DNA from: Desertivirga xinjiangensis
GTDB taxonomy: Bacteria > Bacteroidota > Bacteroidia > Sphingobacteriales > Sphingobacteriaceae
Length of the DNA stretch: 64,000 nucleotides
NCBI RefSeq assembly: GCF_024436435.1
Contig: NZ_JAFMZP010000009.1
Span: 1 to 64,000, forward strand
Direction of reading: 5' to 3'
Shown here: piece by piece, positions 41,544 through 51,619 of the stretch
Position numbering within the stretch: position 1 is the stretch's first letter
Layout: every line of letters begins with the position of its first letter
Notes under the pieces: generated by a model
Database searches by the model: none
What the model was told of the DNA's origin: nothing
Seen by the model: the letters and a program-made list of their open reading frames with translations, nothing else
Position numbers and translations under genes: made by a program

Positions 41544-42218
41544 ATGAGCGGAAAACTATTTCTTGTACCTACACCAATTGGCAATCTGGAAGACATTACT
41601 TTTCGGGCTGTACGAATTTTGAAAGAAGCCGATGTTATTCTGGCGGAAGATACCCGTACAAGTGCTCCCTTATTAAAGCATTTTGGTATTGATAAGAAGG
41701 TGTTTGCACACCATCAGCATAACGAACATAAAGCAAGCAGCGAAATTGTTCGTTTTTTGAAGGAAGGGAAAAAGATAGCGTTAATATCTGATGCAGGAAC
41801 ACCTGCAATATCAGATCCAGGTTTTTTCCTGGTTAGAGAGGCACTCAAAAACGGACTGGAAATTGAATGTCTGCCTGGAGCCACAGCATTTGTTCCTGCC
41901 CTGGTTAATTCCGGCTTGCCGTCCGACAGGTTTACTTTCGAGGGATTCCTGCCTGTGAAGAAAGGGCGACAAACACGCTTGAGGGAGCTATCTGAAGAGG
42001 AGAGGACGATGATATTTTACGAGTCTCCGCACCGCTTGTTAAAAACATTAGAAGAATTCATCAATGTTTTTGGGGAAGACAGACATATATCTGTTTCCAG
42101 AGAGCTAACTAAAGTTTTTGAAGAAACGGTGAGAGGAACAATAACAGACGTCAAGCAACATTTTGAAACCAATGTACTTAAGGGCGAATTTGTGATTTGT
42201 TTAGCTGGCAAAAGTTAA
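41544..42218 (+). CDS. rsmI: 16S rRNA (cytidine1402-2'-O)-methyltransferase
   Basis: A 224-residue SAM-dependent tetrapyrrole-methylase-fold enzyme that modifies C1402 in the ribosomal P site. VPTPIGNLEDIT at the N-terminus, AEDTRTS, ISDAGTPAISDPG and FYESPHRL are the family motifs. The C-terminal wing domain of longer homologues (about 280 residues) is shortened here. It converges with rpsJ, sharing a bidirectional terminator. Confidence 0.93.
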   Translation: MSGKLFLVPTPIGNLEDITFRAVRILKEADVILAEDTRTSAPLLKHFGIDKKVFAHHQHNEHKASSEIVRFLKEGKKIALISDAGTPAISDPGFFLVREALKNGLEIECLPGATAFVPALVNSGLPSDRFTFEGFLPVKKGRQTRLRELSEEERTMIFYESPHRLLKTLEEFINVFGEDRHISVSRELTKVFEETVRGTITDVKQHFETNVLKGEFVICLAGKS

Positions 42219-42224
42219 CATTAA

Positions 42225-42256
42225 AAAAGCCTGTTCAGATGTCTGAACAGGCTTTT
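42225..42256. terminator. Bidirectional terminator between rsmI and rpsJ
   Basis: AAAAGCCTGTTCAGA (42225-42239) pairs with TCTGAACAGGCTTTT (42242-42256). A and T runs flank both sides. Confidence 0.8.
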
Positions 42257-42277
42257 GTCTCTTAAAATCGCAGATAC

Positions 42278-42583
42278 TTAAACTTTGATCTCAACTTCAA
42301 CACCACTTGGCAATTCAAGCTTCATAAGCGCATCTACAGTTTTTGAGTTAGAGCTGTAGATATCCAATAATCTCTTGTAAGAGCATAGTTGGAACTGCTC
42401 ACGCGCTTTTTTGTTTACGTGCGGTGAACGTAATACTGTAAAGATTTTTTTCTCAGTAGGAAGTGGAATAGGTCCGCTAACAACTGCACCTGTAGGTTTT
42501 ACAGTTTTTACGATCTTCTCAGCTGATTTGTCAACCAGGTTGTAATCGTAAGATTTTAATTTGATTCTGATTCTTTGGCTCAT
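42278..42583 (-). CDS. rpsJ: Ribosomal protein S10
   Basis: A 101-residue small-subunit protein that also forms the NusB-NusE antitermination pair. [21 protein letters not shown] opens the protein in the usual way, and [28 protein letters not shown] is the conserved core. It normally heads the S10 operon (rplC, rplD...). Here it is the last gene after fusA, followed by a terminator and the convergent rsmI, so the rest of the S10 cluster must lie elsewhere. Confidence 0.97.
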   Translation of the reverse strand: MSQRIRIKLKSYDYNLVDKSAEKIVKTVKPTGAVVSGPIPLPTEKKIFTVLRSPHVNKKAREQFQLCSYKRLLDIYSSNSKTVDALMKLELPSGVEVEIKV

Positions 42584-42599
42584 TTTAATTTAAATTAAA

Positions 42600-42629
42600 C
42601 CCTGCTTAAGAGCTATTAATTAAGCAGGG
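42600..42629 (-). terminator. Hairpin between fusA and rpsJ (possible attenuator)
   Basis: CCCTGCTTAA (42600-42609) pairs perfectly with TTAAGCAGGG (42620-42629). On the minus strand it is followed by TTTAATTTAAA, a weak U tract, 17 bases before the rpsJ start. It may partially stop transcription or stabilise processed ends. Confidence 0.5.
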
Positions 42630-42695
42630 CGTTTATTTTAACTAAGAGATTAATAAGCTGTGTGCTTAAAACTCACAACTTATACTCCGAACTTA

Positions 42696-44804
42696 TTAAG
42701 CGTTAACTTTACCCTTTGATTTTGCAATCACTTCGTCCTGAACGTTTTTAGGTGCCGGCTCATAGTGATCAAACTCCATTGTAGAAGTTGCACGACCTGA
42801 AGTGATAGTACGTAACTGAGTTACATAACCAAACATTTCAGAAAGTGGAACAAGGGCTTTGATAACCTGTGATCCCGCACGTGTATCCATACCTTGAAGC
42901 TGTCCACGACGACGGTTTAAGTCACCCATTACATCCCCCATGTTTTCTTCAGGTGTAAGAACTTCAATTTTCATGATTGGCTCCATCAACACTGGTTTAG
43001 CTTTCGGTAAAGCCTCACGGAAAGCAGAACGGGCGGCAATTTCGAATGACAAAGCATCTGAATCGACTGCGTGGAAAGATCCGTCAATTAAGCGAACTTT
43101 CATGTCAGGAAGAGGGAAGCCTGCTAGTACACCATTGCTCATAGCAGCTGCAAAGCCTTTTTCAACTGAAGGGATAAATTCACGAGGAATAGCACCACCA
43201 ACGATCTCATTCACAAACTGCAATCCTCCTTTTTCAAAGTCAGGATCGATAGGAGAAATAATAACCTGTATATCCGCGAATTTACCACGACCACCAGTTT
43301 GTTTTTTGTAAGTTTCACGGTGCTGAACTGTACCGGTGATAGCCTCTTTATAAGCAACCTGTGGTGCTCCCTGATTAACTTCCACCTTAAACTCACGTTT
43401 TAGACGGTCAATTAGGATATCTAAGTGAAGCTCACCCATTCCGGAAATTACAGTCTGGCCAGTTTCCTCATCAGTTTGTACACGGAAAGTTGGATCTTCT
43501 TCAGCAAGCTTACCTAAAGCCATACCTAATTTATCTACGTCAGCCTGAGTTTTAGGCTCGATAGCTAAACCAATTACAGGCTCAGGGAAGTTCATTGATT
43601 CAAGAACAATAGGGTTCTTCTCGTCACAAAGAGTATCTCCGGTTTTGATATCCTTAAATCCAACTACCGCGGCAATATCACCTGCTCCTACGTTAGGAAT
43701 AGGGTTCTGCTTATTAGCGTGCATCTGGAAGATACGGGAAATACGCTCTTTATTTTCTGAACGGGTGTTATATACATACGATCCTGCTTCAAGATTTCCT
43801 GAATAAACACGGATGAAGCATAAACGACCAACGAACGGATCGGTTGCAATCTTAAATGCCAATGCTGCAAAAGGCTCCTTAACATCTGGTTTTAACAAAA
43901 CTTCTGCACCTGTATCCGGGTTAGTACCATGTACTCCTTCTGAATCAAGAGGGGATGGCAATAACTCCATTACATAGTCAAGCATAGTTTGTACACCTTT
44001 GTTTTTGAAAGATGAACCGCAAACCATAGGAACGATCTTAGCATCTAAAACAGCCTGACGTAAAGCGTCTAGAACTTCACGCTCGGTGATAGTATCCGGA
44101 GCTTCGAAGAATTTCTCCATTAAGCTCTCATCATATTCTGCTACAGATTCCAATAATTTCTCTCTCCACTCAGCAACCTCATCAAGCATATCTTCAGGGA
44201 TTGGCACTTCAGTAAAGGTCATACCTTTATCATGCTCGTTCCATACAATACCGCGGTTGTTAATTAAATCAACCACACCTTTGAACGAATCTTCTGAACC
44301 GATTGGTAATTGCAAAGGCACTGCATTGCTTCCAAGCATGTCTTTAACCTGCTTAACAACTTTTAAGAAGTCAGCACCTGAACGGTCCATTTTATTAACG
44401 AAACCTATACGGGCAACGTTGTAGTTATTTGCTAAGCGCCAGTTTGTTTCAGATTGAGGCTCAACACCGTCAACTGCAGAAAATAAGAATACTAAACCAT
44501 CCAATACACGTAATGACCGGTTTACCTCAACCGTAAAATCCACGTGTCCAGGAGTATCAATAATGTTGATGTGGTAAGTGTTGTTTCTGTATTTCCAGTT
44601 TACAGTTGTAGCAGCGGAAGTGATGGTAATACCACGCTCCTGCTCCTGTGCCATCCAGTCCATGGTAGCCGCACCTTCGTGCACCTCGCCAATTTTATGG
44701 CTGACACCAGCGTAATAAAGAATACGCTCTGTTGTGGTGGTTTTACCGGCATCGATGTGAGCTGCGATACCGATATTTCTTGTGAATTTTAAATCTCTTG
44801 CCAT
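42696..44804 (-). CDS. fusA: Elongation factor G
   Basis: A 702-residue translocase GTPase. G1 is [10 protein letters not shown]3 DTPGHVD and G4 NKMD; domains II to V follow, with the domain IV block GKFADIQV and the C-terminal [17 protein letters not shown] 44804 ([13 protein letters not shown]) is used; the frame extends 26 codons upstream without similarity. It lies about 95 bp after rpsG in the str operon. tuf is not between fusA and rpsJ. Confidence 0.97.
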   Translation of the reverse strand: MARDLKFTRNIGIAAHIDAGKTTTTERILYYAGVSHKIGEVHEGAATMDWMAQEQERGITITSAATTVNWKYRNNTYHINIIDTPGHVDFTVEVNRSLRVLDGLVFLFSAVDGVEPQSETNWRLANNYNVARIGFVNKMDRSGADFLKVVKQVKDMLGSNAVPLQLPIGSEDSFKGVVDLINNRGIVWNEHDKGMTFTEVPIPEDMLDEVAEWREKLLESVAEYDESLMEKFFEAPDTITEREVLDALRQAVLDAKIVPMVCGSSFKNKGVQTMLDYVMELLPSPLDSEGVHGTNPDTGAEVLLKPDVKEPFAALAFKIATDPFVGRLCFIRVYSGNLEAGSYVYNTRSENKERISRIFQMHANKQNPIPNVGAGDIAAVVGFKDIKTGDTLCDEKNPIVLESMNFPEPVIGLAIEPKTQADVDKLGMALGKLAEEDPTFRVQTDEETGQTVISGMGELHLDILIDRLKREFKVEVNQGAPQVAYKEAITGTVQHRETYKKQTGGRGKFADIQVIISPIDPDFEKGGLQFVNEIVGGAIPREFIPSVEKGFAAAMSNGVLAGFPLPDMKVRLIDGSFHAVDSDALSFEIAARSAFREALPKAKPVLMEPIMKIEVLTPEENMGDVMGDLNRRRGQLQGMDTRAGSQVIKALVPLSEMFGYVTQLRTITSGRATSTMEFDHYEPAPKNVQDEVIAKSKGKVNA

Positions 44805-44900
44805 TATATTATGATTACACTGATTATAAATGATTTCACCGATAAGAACGATAATACCGTATAGACGATATTGTCGCTCCAATCGGTGTAACCGGTGTTT

Positions 44901-45368
44901 TTAGAATCTGAAGTGTGAAAACGCTTTGTTAGCTTCAGCCATTTTGTGAGTATCTTCTTTCTTCTTTACTGCGGCACCTTCACCTTTAGAAGCAGAGATT
45001 ATTTCAGCGGCTAATTTTTCCATCATTGTTTTCTCTCCGCGACGACGTGCGTAAAGAATCAACCACTTCATTCCCAAAGCGATTTTACGCTCAGGACGAA
45101 CTTCAGTTGGAACCTGGAAGTTAGCACCACCCACACGACGAGATTTAACCTCTACCGCAGGCATAACGTTATTTAGTGCTTTTTTCCATGCTTCTAGTCC
45201 GCTTTCACTGGTTTTTTTCTCAACCAATTCTACGGCATCATAGAATATTGAATAAGCAATTGATTTTTTCCCGTCGTACATCATGTTATTTACGAAACGG
45301 GTTACCATTACCTCATTGAATTTTGGATCAGGCAGAAGGATTCTTTTCTTTGGTTTTGACTTTCTCAT
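44901..45368 (-). CDS. rpsG: Ribosomal protein S7
   Basis: A 155-residue primary 16S rRNA-binding protein that nucleates the 30S head. MRKSKPKKR at the N-terminus, the [11 protein letters not shown] helix, the [19 protein letters not shown] block and the C-terminal [15 protein letters not shown] are conserved. It lies 13 bp after rpsL and precedes fusA. No truncation is seen. Confidence 0.98.
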   Translation of the reverse strand: MRKSKPKKRILLPDPKFNEVMVTRFVNNMMYDGKKSIAYSIFYDAVELVEKKTSESGLEAWKKALNNVMPAVEVKSRRVGGANFQVPTEVRPERKIALGMKWLILYARRRGEKTMMEKLAAEIISASKGEGAAVKKKEDTHKMAEANKAFSHFRF

Positions 45369-45381
45369 TTCTTAATCCTCC

Positions 45382-45795
45382 TTATTTCTTTTTACCTTTT
45401 GCAGGAGCTGCAGCTGCTTGTCCTGGTTTAGGGCGTTTTGTACCATATTTTGAACGACGTTGATTTCTTCCGGCAACACCAGAAGTATCTAAAGCACCAC
45501 GGATGATGTGATAACGTACACCCGGTAAATCTTTAACACGACCGCCACGGATCAATACGATAGAGTGCTCCTGTAAGTTGTGTCCTTCTCCCGGAATGTA
45601 AGCGTTCACCTCTTTACCGTTCGTTAAACGAACACGGGCAACTTTACGCATTGCTGAGTTTGGTTTTTTAGGGGTAGTGGTGTATACACGGGTACACACG
45701 CCTCTTCGCTGTGGACAGCTGTCCAACGCTGGGGATTTACTCTTGTCCTCCAGAGCTACTCTACCTTTCCTAACTAATTGTTGAATAGTAGGCAT
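45382..45795 (-). CDS. rpsL: Ribosomal protein S12
   Basis: A 137-residue decoding-centre protein. The [18 protein letters not shown] block keeps the Lys linked to streptomycin sensitivity, and [13 protein letters not shown] is intact, so no classical resistance substitution is seen. A short Ala/Lys-rich C-terminal extension (about 125-137) goes beyond the E. coli protein. It is the first gene of the str operon, 57 bp downstream of a strong promoter match. Confidence 0.98.
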   Translation of the reverse strand: MPTIQQLVRKGRVALEDKSKSPALDSCPQRRGVCTRVYTTTPKKPNSAMRKVARVRLTNGKEVNAYIPGEGHNLQEHSIVLIRGGRVKDLPGVRYHIIRGALDTSGVAGRNQRRSKYGTKRPKPGQAAAAPAKGKKK

Positions 45796-45851
45796 TTACT
45801 GTTTTTAAGTTAAAAATTTGCTTTTAATATTCTATTCCCAAAATGGGAACG

Positions 45852-45882
45852 CAAAAGTATGAATTTAAATTTGTTTATCAAG
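45852..45882 (-). promoter_or_regulatory. Promoter of the str operon
   Basis: On the minus strand, CTTG (45879-45882), a 19-bp spacer and TACTTTTG (45852-45859) fit the consensus with one mismatch in the -33 element. Transcription should start near 45845, about 50 bases before rpsL. Confidence 0.65.
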
Positions 45883-45954
45883 GGCTTGATTAAAGTATTT
45901 CTTAAAGCCTAGGGCCTGAGCTTCAAGGCCTAACGTTTGCTCGAAATTAATCTG

Positions 45955-46422
45955 TTAAATCTGGTATTTAGGGCCATTCTCACCTTTGTCTGATTCACTT
46001 AGGCTAAGACCGAAGTAGTTGAAGTAGCTGCCTCTTTCAGTTTTTGGCGTTGCTCTTTCGATAACATTAATGCGTTTTACTGAAGCGGGGACTTTTTCAA
46101 AATAAACCTTAAAGGTAAATTTAGGGGCACCAGCAGCCAGTTCTTTTTTTTCAGGCATCAGTGGAATTCCTTCGCATTTAATGAATTTGTACATTTCATG
46201 GCCGTCGTAATCCTGCAAGTATATCCCTTTATTCAGCGTAATCCAGCCTGCTTCCTCTGTTTGCGCATGCTCAAATGTTAAAATGGTATACTTAGCATTA
46301 CGCTCCACCTTGATGATCTGCGTAGTCGGGTCCTCGCTGCTCTGAACACGCGGATTTTCTATTGTTTGTGCAAAAGTTGAACAAGAAAAAATGATAAATA
46401 CTAAGGCAAAAAGTGATTTCAT
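45955..46422 (-). CDS. Small exported protein of unknown function
   Basis: A 155-residue protein with a signal peptide (1-18, ending STFAQ). The mature part is predicted to be strand rich; no family is recognised. It ends with a Glu/Ser/Lys-rich tail. The gene lies 34 bp after the pectate lyase gene on the same strand and may be cotranscribed with it, though a functional link is not evident. Confidence 0.7.
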   Translation of the reverse strand: MKSLFALVFIIFSCSTFAQTIENPRVQSSEDPTTQIIKVERNAKYTILTFEHAQTEEAGWITLNKGIYLQDYDGHEMYKFIKCEGIPLMPEKKELAAGAPKFTFKVYFEKVPASVKRINVIERATPKTERGSYFNYFGLSLSESDKGENGPKYQI

Positions 46423-46456
46423 TGAAAGTTATGTTTCAGATTACTTTAAGAGAACT

Positions 46457-47503
46457 TTATAGTCCGTTGTTTTTTTTCCATTTAGCAAAGTCGTGATCTT
46501 TAAGTTTCTGAGGCCAGGTACCATACCAGGCATAACCTACACGACGTTCGTTGTCTATTTCTGATAATCTTTTTCTAATCACGGCATCTCTGCCAATGAA
46601 TATTGGTTCAAAAGTCTGTATATCATAGAACCTTGCCCAGATGGTTGAAGTCTCATCGCTTACGAGTATGCGGTCTTTCCCTGTCGGCTGATCTGCACTC
46701 GTTATGTTCTTTGTTGCAAAACCTGCGATCTTCACCTTTTCGAACCAATCCATGGCCGAAAAAATCGCTGTTTTAATTTCTGCAGAAGGGTTGGGTAAAC
46801 GCATAAGAAACCTTACAATTCCAACAGATTCTGAACTGCTCAATGAGGCTGGCTCAAACGCCCTCGCTTTTGCTGGCATCAAGCTTTTTTCATCGTATTG
46901 TGCCGCCCATGCAGTTAATCCGCCATTAACCTTTACCTGCGTATTCAAGATACATTGAGTTGCTTTGTCAATCGCCCGTATAGATTTGCTGGTGTAACTA
47001 GCATCCAAAACATCAAAGTCGTTTGTTTTTTCGACAATATCTTGCAAGATGTTGAGCACATTAACCATGGCATCGTCGTTGTAAGTCACTTGCCCGCGAT
47101 ATAGATTTTTTGCAGGGTAATATTGAGGCCAGCCTCCGTTGTCATATTGGGCTACAAGAAGGTAGTCGAGCCCTTTTTGGACCGCTTGCAAGTACTTAAC
47201 ATTGGAGGTTTGCTTATATGCTTTAGCCAGATACCTGATTTCACGGCTTGTAGCCTTATTATCAATGGTGGCGTCTTCGGCGTCTATATCGCGCTTTATG
47301 AAACGGATCTGGTCGTCGCTCAGGTCCTGCTCATAAACAATCTTTTTGCCTGCAAAGGCTTTTGGCCAGCCGCCATACGATCGCTGATAAACAAGCATTT
47401 TTTCAGCAATCTGATCTGTTTTCACCTGAGCAAAAGAGTCTCTTGCTCCTATGAAATAGATCAGGAGAAACAGTAGTAATGATTTTAGTTTAAAACTCGC
47501 CAT
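46457..47503 (-). CDS. Pectate lyase, PL10 family
   Basis: A 348-residue exported enzyme that cleaves polygalacturonate by beta-elimination. A signal peptide (1-25) precedes alpha-toroid repeats: SYGGWPKAF, NGGWPQYYP, TYNDDAMVNVLN, GGLTAWAAQYD and SSSESVGIVRFLM are typical PL10 blocks. The catalytic Arg and calcium-binding Asp residues probably lie in TYNDDAM and the RILVSDETSTIWARFYD segments. No TonB-dependent receptor or SusD partner is nearby, so it is not in a polysaccharide utilisation locus within this window. Confidence 0.88.
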   Translation of the reverse strand: MASFKLKSLLLFLLIYFIGARDSFAQVKTDQIAEKMLVYQRSYGGWPKAFAGKKIVYEQDLSDDQIRFIKRDIDAEDATIDNKATSREIRYLAKAYKQTSNVKYLQAVQKGLDYLLVAQYDNGGWPQYYPAKNLYRGQVTYNDDAMVNVLNILQDIVEKTNDFDVLDASYTSKSIRAIDKATQCILNTQVKVNGGLTAWAAQYDEKSLMPAKARAFEPASLSSSESVGIVRFLMRLPNPSAEIKTAIFSAMDWFEKVKIAGFATKNITSADQPTGKDRILVSDETSTIWARFYDIQTFEPIFIGRDAVIRKRLSEIDNERRVGYAWYGTWPQKLKDHDFAKWKKNNGL

Positions 47504-47658
47504 AAATTTGTCTGCGTATAACCAACGCCTTTAATCTTAAATAATTATATGTGTAGATTAGAAAACTCATTGATATCATCATATGATATTTGAAAGATTC
47601 CGCTTAATAATGCAAAACTCGATGATGTTGAGCACAATCTTACCTGTACGTTCATAAT

Positions 47659-49812
47659 ATGCAAAAGAATGATCAGCTGGTACTGGCTTACAACTTTGTA
47701 CAATTTACAGACAAAAATATCTTTTTGACCGGTAAGGCGGGCACTGGCAAGACGACTTTTTTGCATAACCTAAAAAAGGACTCTTTGAAAAGGATGGTAA
47801 TTGTCGCTCCCACCGGGGTTGCAGCTATTAATGCAGGTGGTGTAACCATCCACTCTTTTTTTCAGTTGCCGTTTGGTCCTTTTATCGCGCAGGAGCTGGA
47901 TGGCAGTAAAAGGGAAGGGAATAATGCTCAGCGGAACAGGAAATTTAATCGTGATAAAATAAATGTAATTCAAAGTCTTGATTTATTGGTGATTGACGAG
48001 ATCAGTATGGTGAGGGCAGATCTTTTGGACGGAATTGATGAGGTGCTGAGGCGATACAAGAACCACAGCAAGCCCTTTGGAGGAGTGCAGCTTTTAATGA
48101 TCGGCGACTTACACCAACTATCGCCAGTGATCAAGGAGGATGATTGGAAGCTGTTAAAGGACTATTATCCAAATCTTTATTTCTTTAGCAGCAAGGCATT
48201 GCAAAAGGCGCAGCCGGTATGCATCGAATTAAAACACATTTATCGCCAGTCTGATACGCATTTTATTGATCTTTTGAACCGGGTTCGTCAAAATCAGATA
48301 GACGCCCAGGTCTTACAGCATCTCAATCAGCGGTATATTCCTGATTTTAATCCTTCTGATGAAGAAGGCTATATAACATTAACCAGTCATAACAATACTG
48401 CCCAGCAGATCAATGAAATAAGATTGTCGGGGATTAAAGCTTCCACACAGCGATTCACGGCGGTAATTCATAAGGAGTTTCCTGAATATAATTATCCCAC
48501 TGTAGTGAATCTTGACCTAAAGGTTGGCGCGCAGGTAATGTTCGTTAAAAACGATCCATCCCGCGAAAAGCAGTTTTATAACGGCAAAATCGGGAAGGTC
48601 ACCAAAATAGAGAACGACATAATTTTCGTGAAATGCCCTGGCGAATTCTGGGAAATAGAAGTGACACCAGCGGAATGGGAAAATATTAAGTACGAACTGA
48701 ATGCTGAAACGAAAGAAGTCGAAGAAAAAGTTGCAGGTACTTTCATTCAGTACCCGCTCAAACTTGCATGGGCAATAACCATACATAAGAGTCAGGGCCT
48801 CACCTTCGAGAAGGCTATAATTGACGCGAGCTCCTCTTTTGCTCATGGGCAAGTTTATGTGGCACTGAGCCGTTGCAAAAGCTTTGAAGGAATGGTGTTA
48901 CGTTCTCCCCTGGCCTTAAACAGCATAAAAACAGACGGAACCGTTTTCGCATTCTCGCAAAAGGCGGATGAAAATGCACCCGGGGAAAAGCAGCTTCTCC
49001 AATCAAAATTTGAATTTCAGCGTTCCCTGCTTTTTGAACTCTTCGATTTCACGTTAATTAAAAGCCGCTTTTTCTATTGCAACAGATTAGTTGAAGAAAA
49101 CGACCATATTCTCGCTGCTTCCGTAAAGAACGAGCTGACAGGGATAAAAGAAACTGCAGAAAAGAATGTTTATACTGTTGCAGATACCTTTAACAGGGAA
49201 CTGCACCGGCTGTTGGGATCATCCGAAATGCCGGAAGAGAACCACGAATTGCAGGATAGGCTTAAGAAAGCCTCAGTTTATTTCGCAGATAAAGTTGAAG
49301 CTATATATAGTACATCTGTGAAGATTGTTGTGGAGACCGACAATAAAACGGTGAGGAAAAGTATTACAGATGCCCTGGACAATTTAAAGAAAGAGACGTT
49401 TATAAAGCTCTCAGGACTGAAACTTTGTGCCAGTGGATTTAAGACGATGTCTTATCTGAAAAACAAGGCTAATGCGGAACTAGATTATAGTAATGTCTTG
49501 GTCAAAGAAGAGATGGCGCCTAAACCTAAAACTCCTCGCGGAGTAGCCCACCATGAGTTGTACGTAAGTCTCAAACACTGGCGGGATGACCTTGCCATAC
49601 AAAACAACGTTCCTGTCTACCTCGTATTGCCTTCCAAAGTACTCACTCAACTGGTGCAGGAATTACCATCCAACAATGCCGGTCTGGAGAAAATTAAAGG
49701 TATTGGAAAGCAAAAAGTAAGGCAATTTGGAAAAGAAATTTTGGAAATTATAGCTGACTATTGTGAGAAGAACAGTATTAAACAGGAAGCAGTCCAGTTG
49801 ACAGTGAAATAA
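47659..49812 (+). CDS. SF1B (PIF1/RecD-like) helicase with HRDC domain
   Basis: A 717-residue DNA helicase. Walker A GKAGTGKTTFL is at about 25-35, motif Ia VAPTGVAA, Walker B VIDEISMVRADLLD, motif III GDLHQLSPV, and the C-terminal motor motifs TIHKSQGLTFE and YVALSRCKS. After a helical linker (about 440-610) an HRDC domain occupies about 630-705, containing LEKIKGIGKQKVRQFG. 5'-to-3' unwinding is expected for the family, and HRDC binds DNA. The combination is widespread in Bacteroidota but its role is poorly defined. It diverges from the pectate lyase. Confidence 0.9.
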   Translation: MQKNDQLVLAYNFVQFTDKNIFLTGKAGTGKTTFLHNLKKDSLKRMVIVAPTGVAAINAGGVTIHSFFQLPFGPFIAQELDGSKREGNNAQRNRKFNRDKINVIQSLDLLVIDEISMVRADLLDGIDEVLRRYKNHSKPFGGVQLLMIGDLHQLSPVIKEDDWKLLKDYYPNLYFFSSKALQKAQPVCIELKHIYRQSDTHFIDLLNRVRQNQIDAQVLQHLNQRYIPDFNPSDEEGYITLTSHNNTAQQINEIRLSGIKASTQRFTAVIHKEFPEYNYPTVVNLDLKVGAQVMFVKNDPSREKQFYNGKIGKVTKIENDIIFVKCPGEFWEIEVTPAEWENIKYELNAETKEVEEKVAGTFIQYPLKLAWAITIHKSQGLTFEKAIIDASSSFAHGQVYVALSRCKSFEGMVLRSPLALNSIKTDGTVFAFSQKADENAPGEKQLLQSKFEFQRSLLFELFDFTLIKSRFFYCNRLVEENDHILAASVKNELTGIKETAEKNVYTVADTFNRELHRLLGSSEMPEENHELQDRLKKASVYFADKVEAIYSTSVKIVVETDNKTVRKSITDALDNLKKETFIKLSGLKLCASGFKTMSYLKNKANAELDYSNVLVKEEMAPKPKTPRGVAHHELYVSLKHWRDDLAIQNNVPVYLVLPSKVLTQLVQELPSNNAGLEKIKGIGKQKVRQFGKEILEIIADYCEKNSIKQEAVQLTVK

Positions 49813-49849
49813 TTAAGCGATTAAGGCAGCTCAGGCTTCCTCAAACATA

Positions 49850-49882
49850 ATTGATAAAAAACCGTTCAAGTTGCTATATTTA
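49850..49882 (+). promoter_or_regulatory. Promoter upstream of the DoxX gene
   Basis: ATTG (49850-49853), a 21-bp spacer and TATATTTA (49875-49882), one mismatch from TAnnTTTG. Confidence 0.35.
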
Positions 49883-49922
49883 CAAAGCTCTCTTTAATTA
49901 TATATTTAAAAGTTTAAGAAAA

Positions 49923-50321
49923 ATGAAGTCAAAGTTTTTATCTGGTTCGGCTATTTCCTATGATCTTGGATTATTAATTATAAGATTGTTTACCGGAGGT
50001 TTAATGTTAACACATGGGTTTCCGAAACTCCAAAAACTGGTAGCAGGAAACTTACAGTTCGGGGATCCATTGGGCGTTGGACAGGAAATATCTTTGGTAC
50101 TGGCAGTTTTTGCAGAGTTTGTTTGTTCAATTTTGGTGATATTAGGATTGTTTACCCGTGTGGCTGTTATCCCTCTTATAATTACAATGGCTGTGGCTTT
50201 CTTCATTGTTCACAGTGCCGATCCTTTACAAGTAAAAGAGCTATCGCTTGTTTATCTAGCTGTTTTTGCGGGCTTATTCTTTACCGGATCCGGGAAATAT
50301 TCGATCGATAGAAAGCGTTAA
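49923..50321 (+). CDS. DoxX-family membrane protein
   Basis: A 132-residue inner-membrane protein with four hydrophobic segments. The RLFTGGLMLTHGFPKL and AEFVCSILVILGLFTR segments are typical of DoxX/DoxD. In Sulfolobus, DoxDA is thiosulfate:quinone oxidoreductase, but most bacterial DoxX proteins are uncharacterised; oxidative-stress roles have been proposed in mycobacteria. ATG 49923 is chosen because the upstream extension has no similarity and a near-consensus promoter lies within it. Confidence 0.85.
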   Translation: MKSKFLSGSAISYDLGLLIIRLFTGGLMLTHGFPKLQKLVAGNLQFGDPLGVGQEISLVLAVFAEFVCSILVILGLFTRVAVIPLIITMAVAFFIVHSADPLQVKELSLVYLAVFAGLFFTGSGKYSIDRKR

Positions 50322-50398
50322 TTCAATCGAGTCAATTATAAATATTCTGTCTGAACGCATTCAAACAGAATATTTTGCTACAGTTAAACGGTAGCATT

Positions 50399-51361
50399 CT
50401 ACATTTTCAAACCAATTTCTCTTAACCTTTCGTCCAGGTATTCGCCGGCTGTACAATCACTGTAAGCCTTCGGATGTTGCTCATCAATGCAAATATCCAG
50501 GCAGGTAAGATCCATATCAGCTTTGGGATGCAGAAAAAAAGGAACCGAAAAACGCGACGATTTCATATGCTCTCTCGGTGGGTTAACTACTCGATGCGTT
50601 GTCGACTTCAGTTTGTTATTAGTAAGACGTTGCAGCATATCACCAACATTCACAACAATATCTTCTGCATTGGCTTTAACAGGGTACCAGTCGCCGTTGC
50701 GTGTCAGAACTTCCAGTCCGTCAGCGCTGGCACCAATCAATAAGGTTATGAGGTTAATATCTTCATGTGCCCCGGCTCTTACTGCATCCGGAGGCAGAGC
50801 GTCGGGATTTTCAATAGGAAAATAATGTATCGCCCTCAAAATAGAGTTGCCATCCTGTATCTTTTCTGAAAAATAGTTTTCGTCGAGTCCCAGGTAAACT
50901 GCAATTGCTTGCAGTAAGAACTTTCCGGCATATTCCAGGCGCTCATACACTTCTTTAGTAACCTCATTGAATCTTGGTAATTCTTCTACTAGAATATTGT
51001 CAGGGTACTCCTTTTTAGGAACATCGGCATCCTTTATTGTTTGCCCTCTTTGCCAAAACTCTTTCAAGTCAGGTGTTTTCGAGTCTTTTGCTTTTTCCTT
51101 TCCCTTGCTTGTATATCCCCGCTGTCCCGCCAGTTCGGGCTTCTCATATTTTACCTTAACTTCATCAGGTAGGCTGAAAAATTTCTTCACTTCGGCATAA
51201 AGCTCATTCATCAGTGCCGTGGTCATACCATGATTAGCAATGGTGACAAAGCCGGTCTCAGTAAATGCTTTACCAATATCTTCAGAGAATTTTTTTTTCT
51301 GCTCTCCAGTTCCATTAAGGTAATCGTTTAAATCTAAACGTGGTATGTTTATTTGTGTCAT
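50399..51361 (-). CDS. 2-oxoglutarate/Fe(II) dioxygenase, isopenicillin N synthase-like
   Basis: A 320-residue cupin-fold oxygenase. The iron facial triad is HED within AGAHEDINLITLL and the His in TTHRVVNP; RFSVPFF carries the Arg-x-Ser that binds the 2-oxoglutarate carboxylate. The N-terminal DIGKAFTETGFVTIANHG block is typical of the IPNS/plant dioxygenase group. The substrate is unknown; the neighbours (DoxX convergent, siroheme enzyme divergent) give no guidance. True IPNS does not use 2-oxoglutarate, but no beta-lactam genes are present here. Confidence 0.88.
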   Translation of the reverse strand: MTQINIPRLDLNDYLNGTGEQKKKFSEDIGKAFTETGFVTIANHGMTTALMNELYAEVKKFFSLPDEVKVKYEKPELAGQRGYTSKGKEKAKDSKTPDLKEFWQRGQTIKDADVPKKEYPDNILVEELPRFNEVTKEVYERLEYAGKFLLQAIAVYLGLDENYFSEKIQDGNSILRAIHYFPIENPDALPPDAVRAGAHEDINLITLLIGASADGLEVLTRNGDWYPVKANAEDIVVNVGDMLQRLTNNKLKSTTHRVVNPPREHMKSSRFSVPFFLHPKADMDLTCLDICIDEQHPKAYSDCTAGEYLDERLREIGLKM

Positions 51362-51619
51362 GTCAGTCTGCTTGATCTAATATAAACCCTATTGTGAAAA
51401 CCTCGTAATAAGATTTAAGTTTTTCAGGTATTGTATAACCACCCATTATGCAGCAGCACATCAGTCTGATCGCGTCTGCCTGTTATAATCTTTTATGAAT
51501 ACCATTTCCGTTTTTTGAGTGTCATAATAAGACCTCGAAGCGGGTGTATTTAAACTTAAATTTCAGCAAAAATTTTATTATCCTTATTTTCGCAACTCAA
51601 ACCATTAATTCTATAGGTA

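Noticed and set aside
51362-51619. Riboswitch in the leader of the siroheme reductase gene
   Set aside because: The region is long enough, but I could not identify a conserved SAM or other riboswitch core; only AT-rich sequence and a weak -7-like element (51585-51592) are seen.
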